From Pseudomonas kitaguniensis (GTDB taxonomy: Bacteria > Pseudomonadota > Gammaproteobacteria > Pseudomonadales > Pseudomonadaceae), in NCBI RefSeq assembly GCF_009296165.1, contig NZ_VUAZ01000019.1:91987-155986 (forward strand): DNA of 64,000 nucleotides, given 5' to 3'. The notes beneath the pieces are model-generated. The model searched no databases and was not told the DNA's origin. It saw nothing but the letters and a program-made list of their open reading frames with translations. This document shows positions 24,200 through 32,704 of the stretch, piece by piece. The position numbers and the translations under genes were made by a program. The first letter of the stretch is position 1, and the number at the start of each line of letters is the position of its first letter.

Positions 24200-25837
24200 T
24201 CAGCTAAGTGCCTGTAAGTCTTCCAGCGTTTTGCAGCGCGCATTGAAGGCCTGTGTTAGCTGCACGATGCTCTCCATAGGCACCAGAAAGACCATTACCT
24301 TTACCTGCTTGATGTTCTCCGGCAGTTGAGTGATAAACGTGCTGTAGTGGGCCTGAATCTCTGTCTTGAGGGTGTTTACATAGTCAGCAAGCCAGCCGGA
24401 CGAGAGCGCCGCGCTATCGTAGGTCAATAGGATGGGAAAGCAGAGGACGTTCAGCATGTCGTCGACTGACGAATTACGATGTAGGGCCTGGTTGAAGGCT
24501 TCTGCCTTGGGCTGATGGTGCAGAGGTTCGCGCAGGGAAATAATGATTTCGCGCTCTGCCGACAACACTGTTTCCGAGATTGTGCCGTCAAGGACTTCGC
24601 AGATCTGTTCCAGCGTCGCATCCATAGCACCCGCTTCAATTAGGCGTGCAAGGCCTAGCCATAGCTGATCGTCCTGCCCAGACTGCTGCACGATGTGAGC
24701 GTTACCAAACTCAGAAAGCTTGCCGGCGGATTTGTAGAATACCTTGCATGCAACTGGCTCACTGTTTTGGCGGCTTCGCAGGATGGCATGGAGAATCAGT
24801 TCTGCGATGAGTCTGTCGCGCGGCAGTTCCGTGTCGCTAAACGAACTGATTGAGCGGGCCAGGATCATTTCGGCGTTGTGCGCAAGGATATTCACGATCT
24901 CGCTGGCCTTGAGGGAGAATTCGGGCAGCCATTCGATGAGATGTTTAGCAAAGCCGTCGTATCGCCATTTTTTCAGGGCATAGCTCACGTTAAAGCCAGA
25001 GACGGAGCGCAACAGGCCTTCTTCGGTGCTGGCGTGAAACTCGACCAAAAACGGATCTGGGCGTTTTTTGTAGGGCTTGGACGTGGTCGTTGACTTGTCA
25101 TCAGCCTCGTCCAATAGCTGCTTCAGATGAGCTAGTGCCGGCTCTCGATGAATTATCTTTTTCGCCGCAGCTGTCTTCACGTTTGCTGTGGCGGCCTTGT
25201 CGGCCAGCTCCAGGAACTCGTCGTAAATAGCCTGAAGCTGAGTAAAATTGGGGCGATTTCCGAGATGCTCAGCAAGCTGCGACAGAGCTTTAATATTGAC
25301 GGCCTCTAACGTCTCAACATCACCGTATACCTGCCAGACAAAATTTTCTGCCCAGTAGGAGAAATTCCGCTTCTGCGCAGACATGAATTTCTTAAATTTG
25401 TTGAACAGTGCCAAGCCTCGGACCGTGGTGCTATCGGGTAAAACCCGCTTCTCCAACGAGGTTTTGAAGCCCTCAAGAATGGTTGCGACATCGCGTTTGG
25501 TCACGATTCGGAAGCAGGCGAGTCCTGGTCGCACGTCGCATTTTAGCGATTTGTGTAGCAGGGAAGAATCGGCCTTACCGCCGTCCAGCGCGATCACCTC
25601 TTGCCAGTTCCATTTCTTGTCATCCTCGGTCGTTTTGACCTGGATATATTCATTTACGGTGTGCCCTGCGCACTGAAATACAGCAACGATATCGTCCGCT
25701 GTCTCGCACTCCACTTGAGAGTAGTTGCTATCGCAAAGCATTTTGAAAATGAAGCTGACGGCTACGTGGTCTTGATACTTGAAGCCTTGCCTTGCCGCAG
25801 GCCCACCTTTGTTGGTTGGGCTAGGAATACGCACCAT
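24200..25837 (-). CDS. DUF4297/Cap4-like nuclease-domain protein
   Basis: A 545-aa protein if started at the ATG at 25837; the frame is open to 25978. The N-terminal block GGPAARQGFKYQDHVAVSFI, then VECETADDIVAVF and EYIQVKTTE, is the DUF4297 pattern: G-x-x-YQ, E...DD, QVK, a PD-(D/E)XK nuclease core also found in Cap4 effectors. The remaining 400 residues are helical with no known domain and may sense a trigger or bind the helicase. It is followed by the Ski2-like helicase. Inferred role: DNA-degrading effector of a two-gene antiphage system. Confidence 0.7.
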   Translation of the reverse strand: MVRIPSPTNKGGPAARQGFKYQDHVAVSFIFKMLCDSNYSQVECETADDIVAVFQCAGHTVNEYIQVKTTEDDKKWNWQEVIALDGGKADSSLLHKSLKCDVRPGLACFRIVTKRDVATILEGFKTSLEKRVLPDSTTVRGLALFNKFKKFMSAQKRNFSYWAENFVWQVYGDVETLEAVNIKALSQLAEHLGNRPNFTQLQAIYDEFLELADKAATANVKTAAAKKIIHREPALAHLKQLLDEADDKSTTTSKPYKKRPDPFLVEFHASTEEGLLRSVSGFNVSYALKKWRYDGFAKHLIEWLPEFSLKASEIVNILAHNAEMILARSISSFSDTELPRDRLIAELILHAILRSRQNSEPVACKVFYKSAGKLSEFGNAHIVQQSGQDDQLWLGLARLIEAGAMDATLEQICEVLDGTISETVLSAEREIIISLREPLHHQPKAEAFNQALHRNSSVDDMLNVLCFPILLTYDSAALSSGWLADYVNTLKTEIQAHYSTFITQLPENIKQVKVMVFLVPMESIVQLTQAFNARCKTLEDLQALS

Positions 25838-26103
25838 GACATCCCTGTATCGCTGGAAATTTGCTAGAAATCGGACATCCGCTTCAGCTCTGTCAACCAA
25901 CCAAGAGAGGACGGTGCCTGCTAATACCCTAACGCTACCACTAATGGCGATTGGCCGACCATCAGCAATATTGACCATACACAGCGGCTATTGACCAATT
26001 GCGGCCGATCAGAGCGAACAGCAACGCAAGAATTTCCATCCGATTCTAAAAATTCTCAAACACACATAACAGCTATGACATCACTACCAAAGAGGTTCGC
26101 CCC

Positions 26104-26433
26104 ATGTCATTGCAGTGCCCTAGGTGTAACTCACCCAAAATCGCCTCTCTCCACCAGGCTATGAAAATTGCAGCTGCACTCGGTACGTTCGGCGGCGCAA
26201 CACGCGGTGTCAGTGCAGCATTAGCCGGCAGTCAAGCGGGTGCCACCGTCGGCGCAGTTGCCGGTCCCTTCGGCGTCACTCTCGGAGCCGTTTCTGGCGC
26301 GATTCTCGGCGGGCTTGTTGGCGGCGCTGGCGGCTGTGCATTAGGCGCTCAACTGGGCGACAAGCTTGACCGTCATGTACTCGCCCACAACCTCTGCCTG
26401 ATCTGTGGGCATCGCTTCAACCTCCCTGCTTAA
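26104..26433 (+). CDS. Zinc-ribbon protein with a glycine-zipper hairpin
   Basis: A 109-aa protein built symmetrically: a CPRC knuckle at residues 5-8 and a CLICGHRF knuckle near residue 98 would form one zinc ribbon. Between them lies a Gly/Ala-rich hydrophobic segment (VGAVAGPFGVTLGAVSGAIL, GGLVGGAGGCALGAQLGD) typical of membrane-inserting glycine zippers. No function is known. It stands just before the DUF932 gene, with a strong terminator between them, so it has its own transcript. Confidence 0.65.
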   Translation: MSLQCPRCNSPKIASLHQAMKIAAALGTFGGATRGVSAALAGSQAGATVGAVAGPFGVTLGAVSGAILGGLVGGAGGCALGAQLGDKLDRHVLAHNLCLICGHRFNLPA

Positions 26434-26466
26434 ACCATTTCCCACTTCTCTCTTTTTATACGACAG

Positions 26467-26489
26467 GGCCACGCGATGCGTGGCCTTTA
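26467..26489 (+). terminator. Terminator after the glycine-zipper gene
   Basis: Perfect stem GGCCACGC-GAT-GCGTGGCC followed by TTTAT, between the two plus-strand genes. Confidence 0.75.
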
Positions 26490-26519
26490 TGCCGGCTCGC
26501 ACCCTAAGGAATCATAATC

Positions 26520-27488
26520 ATGGCTCATCAAATCGAACAAATGGCTTACGTTGGTGCAACTCCGTGGCATGGCCTCGGCAGTCAACTGACTCAAAAACAA
26601 CCTATCGAGATCTGGCAGCGTGAAGCCGGTATGGACTGGCAGATTCAGGAAAGCCCGGTCCACTTCAAAGCCGATGCTATCGGCCATATGGGCAGTGTTC
26701 ACTCATTCCCAGAGCAAAAGGTACTGTACCGTTCCGACACCAAGGCTCCGCTGTCCGTAGTATCCAACCGCTACCAAATTGTCCAGCCGCGTGAGGTTAT
26801 GGAGTTTTACCGTGACCTGACTGAAGTGTCCGGCTATGAGCTGGAAACGGCAGGTGTTCTGAAGGGAGGGCGTAAGTTTTGGGCATTAGCGCGAACCGGG
26901 CAAAACGCCACCTTGAAGGGCAACGATCAGGTTAATGGCTACTTGTTGCTGGCGACCTCGTGTGACGGCACCCTCGCGACCACAGCCACGCCGACCACCG
27001 TTCGCGTGGTTTGCAACAACACGTTGAGCATTGCCTTGGATGGTATTCCCCATGCAATCAAGGTCCCACATAACACGCGATTCAATCCTCAGTCGGTGAA
27101 AAAGCAACTCGGTATTGCCGTCTCGCAATGGGACGAATTCATGTACCGGATGCGCGTGCTCTCCGAACGCAAAGTTCAGTGGCCTGAGGCGATGAGCTTT
27201 TTTATGGAGGTGCTATGTGAGACCTACGCCCATGATCCCATTCCCGACGTACTACCCAACAAACGAGCGCTGGAGAAGGTTCAAAACTTGTACGAAGGCA
27301 AAGGTCGCGGATCAGACATGGAGTCCGCTCGCGGCACCGCGTGGGGCCTGCTAAACGCAGTAACTGAGTATGTCGATCACGAGCGTCGTGCCAGGAGTTC
27401 AGAGTACCGGATGGACTCAGCTTGGTTCGGGCAAGGAGCACAAATCAAGCAACGAGCACTCGACTCGGCTCTACGACTAGTTGCATAA
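26520..27488 (+). CDS. DUF932 (phage/plasmid-like) protein
   Basis: A 322-aa protein of the DUF932/TIGR03299 family. The N-terminal ATPWHGLGSQL block is the typical start; LSVVSNRYQIVQPREVMEFY, SCDGTLATTATPTTVRVVCN and GTAWGLLNAVTEYVDHERR are conserved blocks. The family is encoded on plasmids, phages and integrative elements and has no proven function; links to DNA metabolism have been suggested. It has its own ribosome site (AAGGAATCATAATC-ATG) and a strong terminator behind it. Confidence 0.85.
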   Translation: MAHQIEQMAYVGATPWHGLGSQLTQKQPIEIWQREAGMDWQIQESPVHFKADAIGHMGSVHSFPEQKVLYRSDTKAPLSVVSNRYQIVQPREVMEFYRDLTEVSGYELETAGVLKGGRKFWALARTGQNATLKGNDQVNGYLLLATSCDGTLATTATPTTVRVVCNNTLSIALDGIPHAIKVPHNTRFNPQSVKKQLGIAVSQWDEFMYRMRVLSERKVQWPEAMSFFMEVLCETYAHDPIPDVLPNKRALEKVQNLYEGKGRGSDMESARGTAWGLLNAVTEYVDHERRARSSEYRMDSAWFGQGAQIKQRALDSALRLVA

Positions 27489-27506
27489 AGTTGTTTTCGA
27501 CCAACA

Positions 27507-27536
27507 TGCCTGAGCGATCAACGCTCAGGCATTTTT
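27507..27536 (+). terminator. Terminator after the DUF932 gene
   Basis: Perfect 10-bp stem TGCCTGAGCG / CGCTCAGGCA with a 5-base loop and TTTTT. Confidence 0.85.
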
Positions 27537-27555
27537 CCGCCTGAAGGAAAATACG

Positions 27556-27747
27556 ATGAATTTCATACGCTTTGTCGGTCTGCTTTTCATGTTTTTCGGC
27601 ATTCTGGCCAGCTGCCTGTTGGCAGTTGCACTAGCAGTTCTCATGGCTCGCTATTGGCCAATCCTGATTGCAGTGCTGCTGGCAGCCTTGCTATTCGAGT
27701 TGATCACGACAGAAGCCGGGGTCGAAGTATCTTTGAACCCGTGCTGA
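27556..27747 (+). CDS. Small two-helix membrane protein
   Basis: A 63-aa protein, nearly all hydrophobic (FVGLLFMFFGILASCLLAVA and PILIAVLLAALLFELI), with a short polar end. AAGGAAAA precedes the ATG. No family is recognised. It follows the DUF932 gene after a strong terminator and may be expressed by read-through or from its own promoter. Confidence 0.55.
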   Translation: MNFIRFVGLLFMFFGILASCLLAVALAVLMARYWPILIAVLLAALLFELITTEAGVEVSLNPC

Positions 27748-27776
27748 AGGTAGGCCAAAGGCGCATTGCTGAGTCG

Positions 27777-28085
27777 CTATTGAGATTCCAGCAGCTCGTC
27801 CAGGTATCGCATTAGCTGCACGCGCTCATCTGCATCCAGCTTACTAAACTTGATAAGCAGCTCAGCTTCGTCATCTTCGACCGCGTAAAAATACGCCGCA
27901 GGAACACTGAGCACCTCGCTCAGCCGCTCGACCAAATCCGGGGCAGGAACCCGCTTCCCCAACTCGTATCGGTTCATACGGGTGCTTGCAGACATCTCGT
28001 CTAAGCCGGCATCAAGTCCTAGTCGTTCTTGCGACAACCCCGCCCTAATACGCGCCTGCTTTATCCGCTTTGCCAGTACTGACAT
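27777..28085 (-). CDS. XRE-family transcriptional regulator
   Basis: A 102-aa repressor-type protein. The helix-turn-helix at residues about 6-60 (KRIKQARIRAGLSQERLGLD, then STRMNRYELGKRVPAPDLVE) is a classic Cro/CI domain. The C-terminal part (LIKFSKLDADERVQLMRYLD) is a short helix probably used for dimerisation. The ATG at 28085 is preferred over the upstream GTG because it starts the HTH domain at the usual distance. It is divergent from the secreted-protein gene, with an operator-like palindrome between them. Confidence 0.85.
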   Translation of the reverse strand: MSVLAKRIKQARIRAGLSQERLGLDAGLDEMSASTRMNRYELGKRVPAPDLVERLSEVLSVPAAYFYAVEDDEAELLIKFSKLDADERVQLMRYLDELLESQ

Positions 28086-28134
28086 GCACACACCCAATTT
28101 CCAAAGGGGCATCGTGCATGCGCAGCTTTTTCCA

Positions 28135-28157
28135 AATACTACCGTTTTGGTAGTATT
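28135..28157. promoter_or_regulatory. Operator palindrome for the XRE regulator
   Basis: Perfect inverted repeat AATACTACC-GTTTT-GGTAGTATT in the divergent promoter region, 50 bases before each gene. Likely the autoregulatory operator and the switch for the plus-strand gene pair. Confidence 0.7.
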
Positions 28158-28206
28158 CGAATATCATACGAACTCAATCCAACCACCGACAAAACCGAGC
28201 GCTCAG

Positions 28207-28863
28207 ATGAAAGTCAAAATCTCGCTGATCAATACAATGCTTTTTGCCGCTTTACAGGCAGGTGTGTCCCTGACAGCTGCCGCCGACCCGAACGTACGTG
28301 TATGCGATACGACCCCCACCCCCATGCCCATCCTTGCGATCAAGCACATCGACTGCTCTATCCCCAACTCTCCGTCTTCAGTAAATAGGGCCTACGTCGA
28401 TCAAAACGGCAACAAAACTTTGCAACGTGTTGATGGAAGGCGAATCGTCAACTGCGACAGCGCAGGGACCTGCGCGCACCGTGGTGAATTCATGGGCAAT
28501 GCTCCTGAAGGGATCTACGGGATCACAACCGGATGGTATCTGGGCACAGATACGGCGGGAGCGGTCGTGGCTTACAAGGAAGGTACCGGTCCTGGCTACG
28601 GTGGAAATCGTTACGAACCACAAGCAACGAAAAAACCATCGTCAAGCCCGGTAGACGTAAGCAAACTTGACGTTGTATGCATGGCAACAGCGGTTTTTAA
28701 CTGTTCGATCAATGGGCAAGATATAGAAGATCAGGATTTACCTAAATATCTTCCGTTGGTGGATAAAAAGGATGTAAAGAAACAAGGTGGAAACTGCGAC
28801 TCAGTACCACTTTGCTATGACAAGAACATGATGCTCTTGGGCCTGAACAAAGATTTATTTTAA
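28207..28863 (+). CDS. Secreted protein of unknown function, XRE-controlled
   Basis: A 218-aa protein with a signal peptide (MKVKISLINTMLFAALQAGV, cleavage near TAAA-DPN). The mature part has eight or more cysteines (VRVCDTTP, KHIDCSIP, NCDSAGTCAHRG, VVCMATAVFNC, GNCDSVPLCYD), which suggests disulfide bonds in the periplasm or outside. TGWYLGTDTAGAVVAYKEG may be a beta segment. No family is recognised. It is 33 bases before a small membrane-protein gene; the pair could be a secreted toxin with an immunity protein, but nothing in the sequence proves that. Confidence 0.6.
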   Translation: MKVKISLINTMLFAALQAGVSLTAAADPNVRVCDTTPTPMPILAIKHIDCSIPNSPSSVNRAYVDQNGNKTLQRVDGRRIVNCDSAGTCAHRGEFMGNAPEGIYGITTGWYLGTDTAGAVVAYKEGTGPGYGGNRYEPQATKKPSSSPVDVSKLDVVCMATAVFNCSINGQDIEDQDLPKYLPLVDKKDVKKQGGNCDSVPLCYDKNMMLLGLNKDLF

Positions 28864-28896
28864 ATCCCGTTAATATCACTAGCAACTGGAACCAAT

Positions 28897-29229
28897 ATGG
28901 ACATCAGTGTTTATTCAGCCAGCGAAATATCCAATGAGGACATTTCCTCAATGATCTCAGAAAAAAAGTCTTTCAAAATAAAAGAAATCGAATCTGATTT
29001 TTTTGGTGACACGGTAGAAACCTTAGAAAAGCTAATTGAATCTCAAGGATTCACATGCCGAGTATATACCGCAGGACGCATAGCAGCCCTTGGAGTCGGT
29101 GCACTTACTATCGTTGGAGGAGTAGCAGCCGGAATTACAATTGCAGCTCACAACATTGCAACCTACAATCCAGACTACGAAATAGCTAAATTTTATCCGA
29201 CAACGCTCGCCGCCACCTACAAAAAATAG
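28897..29229 (+). CDS. Small membrane protein paired with the secreted protein
   Basis: A 110-aa protein with an acidic soluble N-terminal half (SNEDISSMISEKKSFKIKEI, TLEKLIESQGFTC) and one Gly/Ala-rich transmembrane helix (ALGVGALTIVGGVAAGITIA, about residues 66-86), ending in a short hydrophilic tail. Unknown family. It lies 33 bases behind the secreted-protein gene and is followed by a terminator, giving a two-gene operon. Confidence 0.55.
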   Translation: MDISVYSASEISNEDISSMISEKKSFKIKEIESDFFGDTVETLEKLIESQGFTCRVYTAGRIAALGVGALTIVGGVAAGITIAAHNIATYNPDYEIAKFYPTTLAATYKK

Positions 29230-29253
29230 AAACTCCACCAACATAAATCAAAC

Positions 29254-29300
29254 TTACGCCTTCCTTAGCAAAACTGAGGAAGGCATAAGGCTCCAGAGTT
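29254..29300 (+). terminator. Terminator of the secreted/membrane protein operon
   Basis: A 15-bp stem TTACGCCTTCCTTAG / CTGAGGAAGGCATAA (two G-U pairs) with a 5-base loop. A T-rich stretch follows after about 12 bases. Confidence 0.7.
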
Positions 29301-29717
29301 TTATTTTTGAGTAACAGCTAATCATGACTCCACTCGTGCATCGTCTAATTCACTTCAAATAACTGACAAAATACTTATCAGCCACCATTATTTCGACAAT
29401 CTCGCATAACTCTTCCCTCCATAGTTATCAAAGCAAAGAGGTATCAGCCGCTTACCGTGTGATTTATGGCATCTGGGACGATTCGGCCACGATGACCTTC
29501 AACCGTAACTTCAACGCCTAAAACTGTCGCGCTTCCCGTAAGCCCGATAGCGGCACCTTCAATCTATTATCCAGCGCCGATACGCTAAGACAGGCCGCTA
29601 CATCAGCAACAGATAACTTTTTTTTCGTTCAATTAATGACAACTTGTATCTCGAACTATTCGGGGCAACGCGGTTGCTCATGGCACATCCTAACGAAACT
29701 CATTTTAAGGCTTAAAC
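29301..29717. other. Intergenic stretch with a short coding relic
   Basis: At 29441-29521 a plus-strand frame reads SAAYRVIYGIWDDSATMTFN and stops, without a start. It looks like the tail of a lost gene of unknown family. The remainder shows nothing. Confidence 0.35.
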
Positions 29718-29831
29718 GTGTCTACGAAACTAGAAGCGATTTATTCGGCGATCGCAGTCAGTTTGCGGGATAAATCCAACGCATGGCGTAAAGTTGAACT
29801 TCAAGACTTTCTACACGGAAAAATCATCTGA
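29718..29831 (+). CDS. 37-aa frame, possible phage-protein N-terminus
   Basis: GTG start with AAGG 7 bases upstream, reading MSTKLEAIYSAIAVSLRDKS and continuing 17 residues to a stop. The start resembles the first helix of some phage tail proteins. Its end overlaps the converging HEPN relic. It could be a small gene or a truncated one. Confidence 0.3.
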   Translation: MSTKLEAIYSAIAVSLRDKSNAWRKVELQDFLHGKII

Positions 29832-30875
29832 CAACACGCCAGACATTTGCTCTTCAATTTTCAGTCCGTACCAACCGTTCTCCACTAGAGCTTGTAGTGA
29901 CAATACAACTAAATTGAAGCCGAATTGCGATACTTCAAGAAGCTTCTTGAAATCCTCATTTAAGCTTTGATCCATGATTTCATTTTTCATAGGATGGTGC
30001 ACTCTGTACCCGCCGTGTACAAAAGAACTTCGGCAGTCGTACATTTCACGCAAGTGCTTCTTTAAAATCCTTTTGCCCTGAGCATCTAGCTTTAAGAGTG
30101 TTGAGATCCGCTCAACTAGATTAGTGAATCCTTCTCCTACCTTTGTACCATAAATGGCCTCTAATGCATGAAATGCCCAAATAACCCAAACGACATCTGC
30201 GTCTGCGCCACAGCAAATATGCAAAACTGAAAAAATTGCTTTTTCTACGCCAGACTCGGCTCTTTGCCCGACCCCCATATTGAGTTTCTTATACCAACAA
30301 ACAACCGATGACAAAGGTAATATTCTAGGCGCGAAGAGCGAGTCCCCTGCCAACAAGTTTCTAAACCCTGACTCAAAACAATCTGCTGAAAGTCGTAACT
30401 CAGTAATTAGCCCTCTTCCCGAATCGATACGTATACCAAGAAAATCGCATACACCTGGGCGAGCAATGTTTAGGATAAAAAAATATCGTACAGGAACTGC
30501 TCAACAAAATGGCTTACATACCACTGTTGCCGACCGAGCTCCTCATCACTCTCCAAAGTTACCTACACCACAAATTCCAACTCTGGAAACAAGGCAAACT
30601 CTATTTGCTCTATGGATAATGTATGAATTAGCTCCGCAACGTTGAGCGATTCAATATTGATTTTGTACGCATCTACAAAAGGAAAAAAAATCGCACTCAA
30701 CAATAACTTTTACGTCGCCATGCATATAGTGCCAAGGCCCAATTACGCTGATGGCTTGCATCAATAATTCCATATCTCCAGACTTAATCTCCTCCCGACG
30801 CTCACCACCATCTAAACGCCCCCATCCCCTCCTGCGAACCGTCACCAATGAAACCGTCATATTACCCCCCCTCAC
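29811..30875 (-). pseudogene. Decayed HEPN (ApeA-like) abortive-infection gene
   Basis: Three minus-strand frames join into one protein of about 350 aa. Frame 1 starts at 30875 (MRGGNMTVSL, PWHYMHGDVKVIVECDFF) and shifts at an 8-A run (30683-30690). The next frame reads FPFVDAYKINIESLNVAELI, contains a TAG at 30563-30565, goes on as ESDEELGRQQWYVSHFVEQF, and shifts at a 7-A run (30477-30483). The final frame runs to 29811 and holds the HEPN ribonuclease motif R-x4-H (CRSSFVHG, codons at 30015-30032). ApeA-type proteins cleave RNA on phage infection. Both shifts lie at homopolymers and could be sequencing errors; the internal stop argues for true decay. Confidence 0.6.
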
Positions 30876-31169
30876 GCCAGTTATTATTTAGAGGATATAG
30901 CATCAGCTCCTGGGGTATCAATCGTGCGAGTGAGTGCGTAACTGCGAGGGAGCGGTTCAAGAAACGGATCAAATCCGATTTAGACGCATCGATACGCATG
31001 ATGAAGTTCGGTGCCGACGCTGGAGATATATCCTCATAGCGGTCCTACTCTGGCACGCTACAGAATCTCGACCGAGTAATCCTGGATTTGGGAAAGGCCT
31101 TTTCCTTCTTCAGTAATGGCCAGTGGATAAAGAGTTTGGATGACTACATCACAACGAAATCTGGTGAGA
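30876..31169. other. Intergenic stretch, nothing firm
   Basis: A plus-strand frame reads SGTLQNLDRVILDLGKAFSF and neighbours without a start; it is not recognised. The rest is featureless. Confidence 0.35.
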
Positions 31170-31478
31170 TTACCTCTTCACTATGTGCTCATAAACTAGT
31201 TCATAGAGCTTCTGCGCTAAGGATTCGTCGTAGGCGATTCTAAAGCCGGTGACTGCCCTCCCCTGGCTGCTCCAAACACCACCGTCTGATGTATCGGTGT
31301 AGATCCACCAGATGGAATGACCTCTCACGACAGCAAACCAATTCGAATAGCCAGAAGGAAGACTTTCTTGCAGTAAGGGTGTTGCCTGACTCTCCTTTGC
31401 CTCTGCCCAGGTGCGCCACCTACTGACCTTCTCACCAACCTGAGCTATGTGCTTTTGAATACTGCTGCGCGTGTGCAT
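31170..31478 (-). CDS. Hypothetical 102-aa protein of the SEC-C/GIY-YIG locus
   Basis: A small alpha/beta protein with aromatic-rich strands (SNWFAVVRGHSIWWIYTDTS) and a C-terminal helix (AYDESLAQKLYELVYEHIVK). No family is recognised. It is the last of three minus-strand genes, 78 bases after the GIY-YIG gene, so it may be an immunity, regulatory or accessory factor of that unit. Confidence 0.5.
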   Translation of the reverse strand: MHTRSSIQKHIAQVGEKVSRWRTWAEAKESQATPLLQESLPSGYSNWFAVVRGHSIWWIYTDTSDGGVWSSQGRAVTGFRIAYDESLAQKLYELVYEHIVKR

Positions 31479-31556
31479 CAGACCATTTCCTCACGTTGTT
31501 CAAACATTCAGATTGAGGTTCTAGATACAAGATCGAGTGACCTCCAATTGACTCCA

Positions 31557-32534
31557 CTACCGGCACCGGGCTTTCGATAAGGCTGCCATTACATTTTCGA
31601 TCGCACGCTTGCTATGGTGATCGTCTGATGATGGGGTCAAAAAAAGGCCGTGGGGAAAAATCGCGCTGATCCATTCTTCAGGAATGCGTTGTAGCTTATT
31701 GAACCATTCGAATTCCTCACGGAAAACCTCATAGATAACTTCATCCGTTTCAGAGACTGAATCGTCACGCAAGTGGGCACGGGGCAATTCGACTTTGGAG
31801 ATGGTTCCCTCCGCCCAGGTCATTTGGCTGAAGCTACTCATTATCGAACCGCCACCACGTGGGTAATCGTAATGCGTTGATAGTGGCTTCAGTCCCCACA
31901 ATAAATCGCCTGACGGCACTGGTACTGTTTCGGCAATCACTAGGTACGATCCCATGCTTGTATCGCAGATTCCGACGATGTTGCCGTTCTGTTTTTGGCG
32001 CTCCAGTTCTTGGGCTATCTTCGGATGAACTACCTTCAGGCTGGCTCGGAGGCCTTCCAGCTGCGAGTGTCGGAACGCAATGAGTTCCGACACTCGCTCG
32101 TTACGACGTGCCTCCTTTTCCTTTTTAAATTTCTCGCGAGCAATACCAACTTGTGAACGCTGAATCGGCCTCTCGAGCAACGCGACTAGCTCCCCTCCAC
32201 TGATCGTTACGTGTGGATGCAGGTCCTGGTTGTCTTTCAAATATTGCAGCAAACGCGGTAAGCAACTGGTACTGAACCATTCGCTTGCGCCATCTGCGCT
32301 TCCTCCACTTGCGACCACCTCGATTGGGTCAACGCTAGCGAGGCGGAAGGTACGGTGTAAGATTTTTTCTAAGGTATAGGCATCGGTTTCAGATGCTAGG
32401 CGAAGGCCAAGTGACTGATGAAAATCAATCAACTCCCACCGAAAACTCCGCGCTCTAGCGAGGATTTTGTTCGCTTTGCCAATCTTGAACCTAGGGTGTT
32501 TTAGGTCTCGCAGAATGTAAACGTGGGACGTCAA
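31557..32534 (-). CDS. GIY-YIG (T5orf172-type) nuclease-domain protein
   Basis: A 325-aa protein. The N-terminal 95 residues fit the T5orf172/GIY-YIG fold: HVYILRD (strand 1), FKIGKA (strand 2), an Arg-rich helix (ILARARSFRW), ETDAYTLEKILHRTF with the metal-binding Glu, and EWFSTSC. The rest is a long charged helix (REKFKKEKEARRNERVSELI) and an unknown C-terminal domain. The start is a TTG at 32534 with GAGGA 7 bases upstream; the frame runs on upstream through a dispersed intergenic repeat and so is not coding there. It lies downstream of the NERD/SEC-C gene. Confidence 0.65.
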   Translation of the reverse strand: MTSHVYILRDLKHPRFKIGKANKILARARSFRWELIDFHQSLGLRLASETDAYTLEKILHRTFRLASVDPIEVVASGGSADGASEWFSTSCLPRLLQYLKDNQDLHPHVTISGGELVALLERPIQRSQVGIAREKFKKEKEARRNERVSELIAFRHSQLEGLRASLKVVHPKIAQELERQKQNGNIVGICDTSMGSYLVIAETVPVPSGDLLWGLKPLSTHYDYPRGGGSIMSSFSQMTWAEGTISKVELPRAHLRDDSVSETDEVIYEVFREEFEWFNKLQRIPEEWISAIFPHGLFLTPSSDDHHSKRAIENVMAALSKARCR

Positions 32535-32563
32535 ATGCTGATCCTCAAGACTAGATTTTTCAC

Positions 32564-32579
32564 CGTCCGCTTTTGGCCG
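32564..32579. repeat. 16-bp dispersed repeat, copy 1
   Basis: CGTCCGCTTTTGGCCG, identical to 34973-34988. The two copies sit just upstream of the GIY-YIG and SEC-C genes. A diverged form is at about 41547. Confidence 0.45.
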
Positions 32580-32704
32580 AATAGCTGTTATTTTACAACG
32601 ATTGCTCAATCCGCAGAGTGTCGAGGCCAATTGAGACAACAGGCCGACGAGCCGCAAGGATGAGGTGTCTCGGCTCGTCTAGGTTCAAGCAGCATCAAAT
32701 AGCG

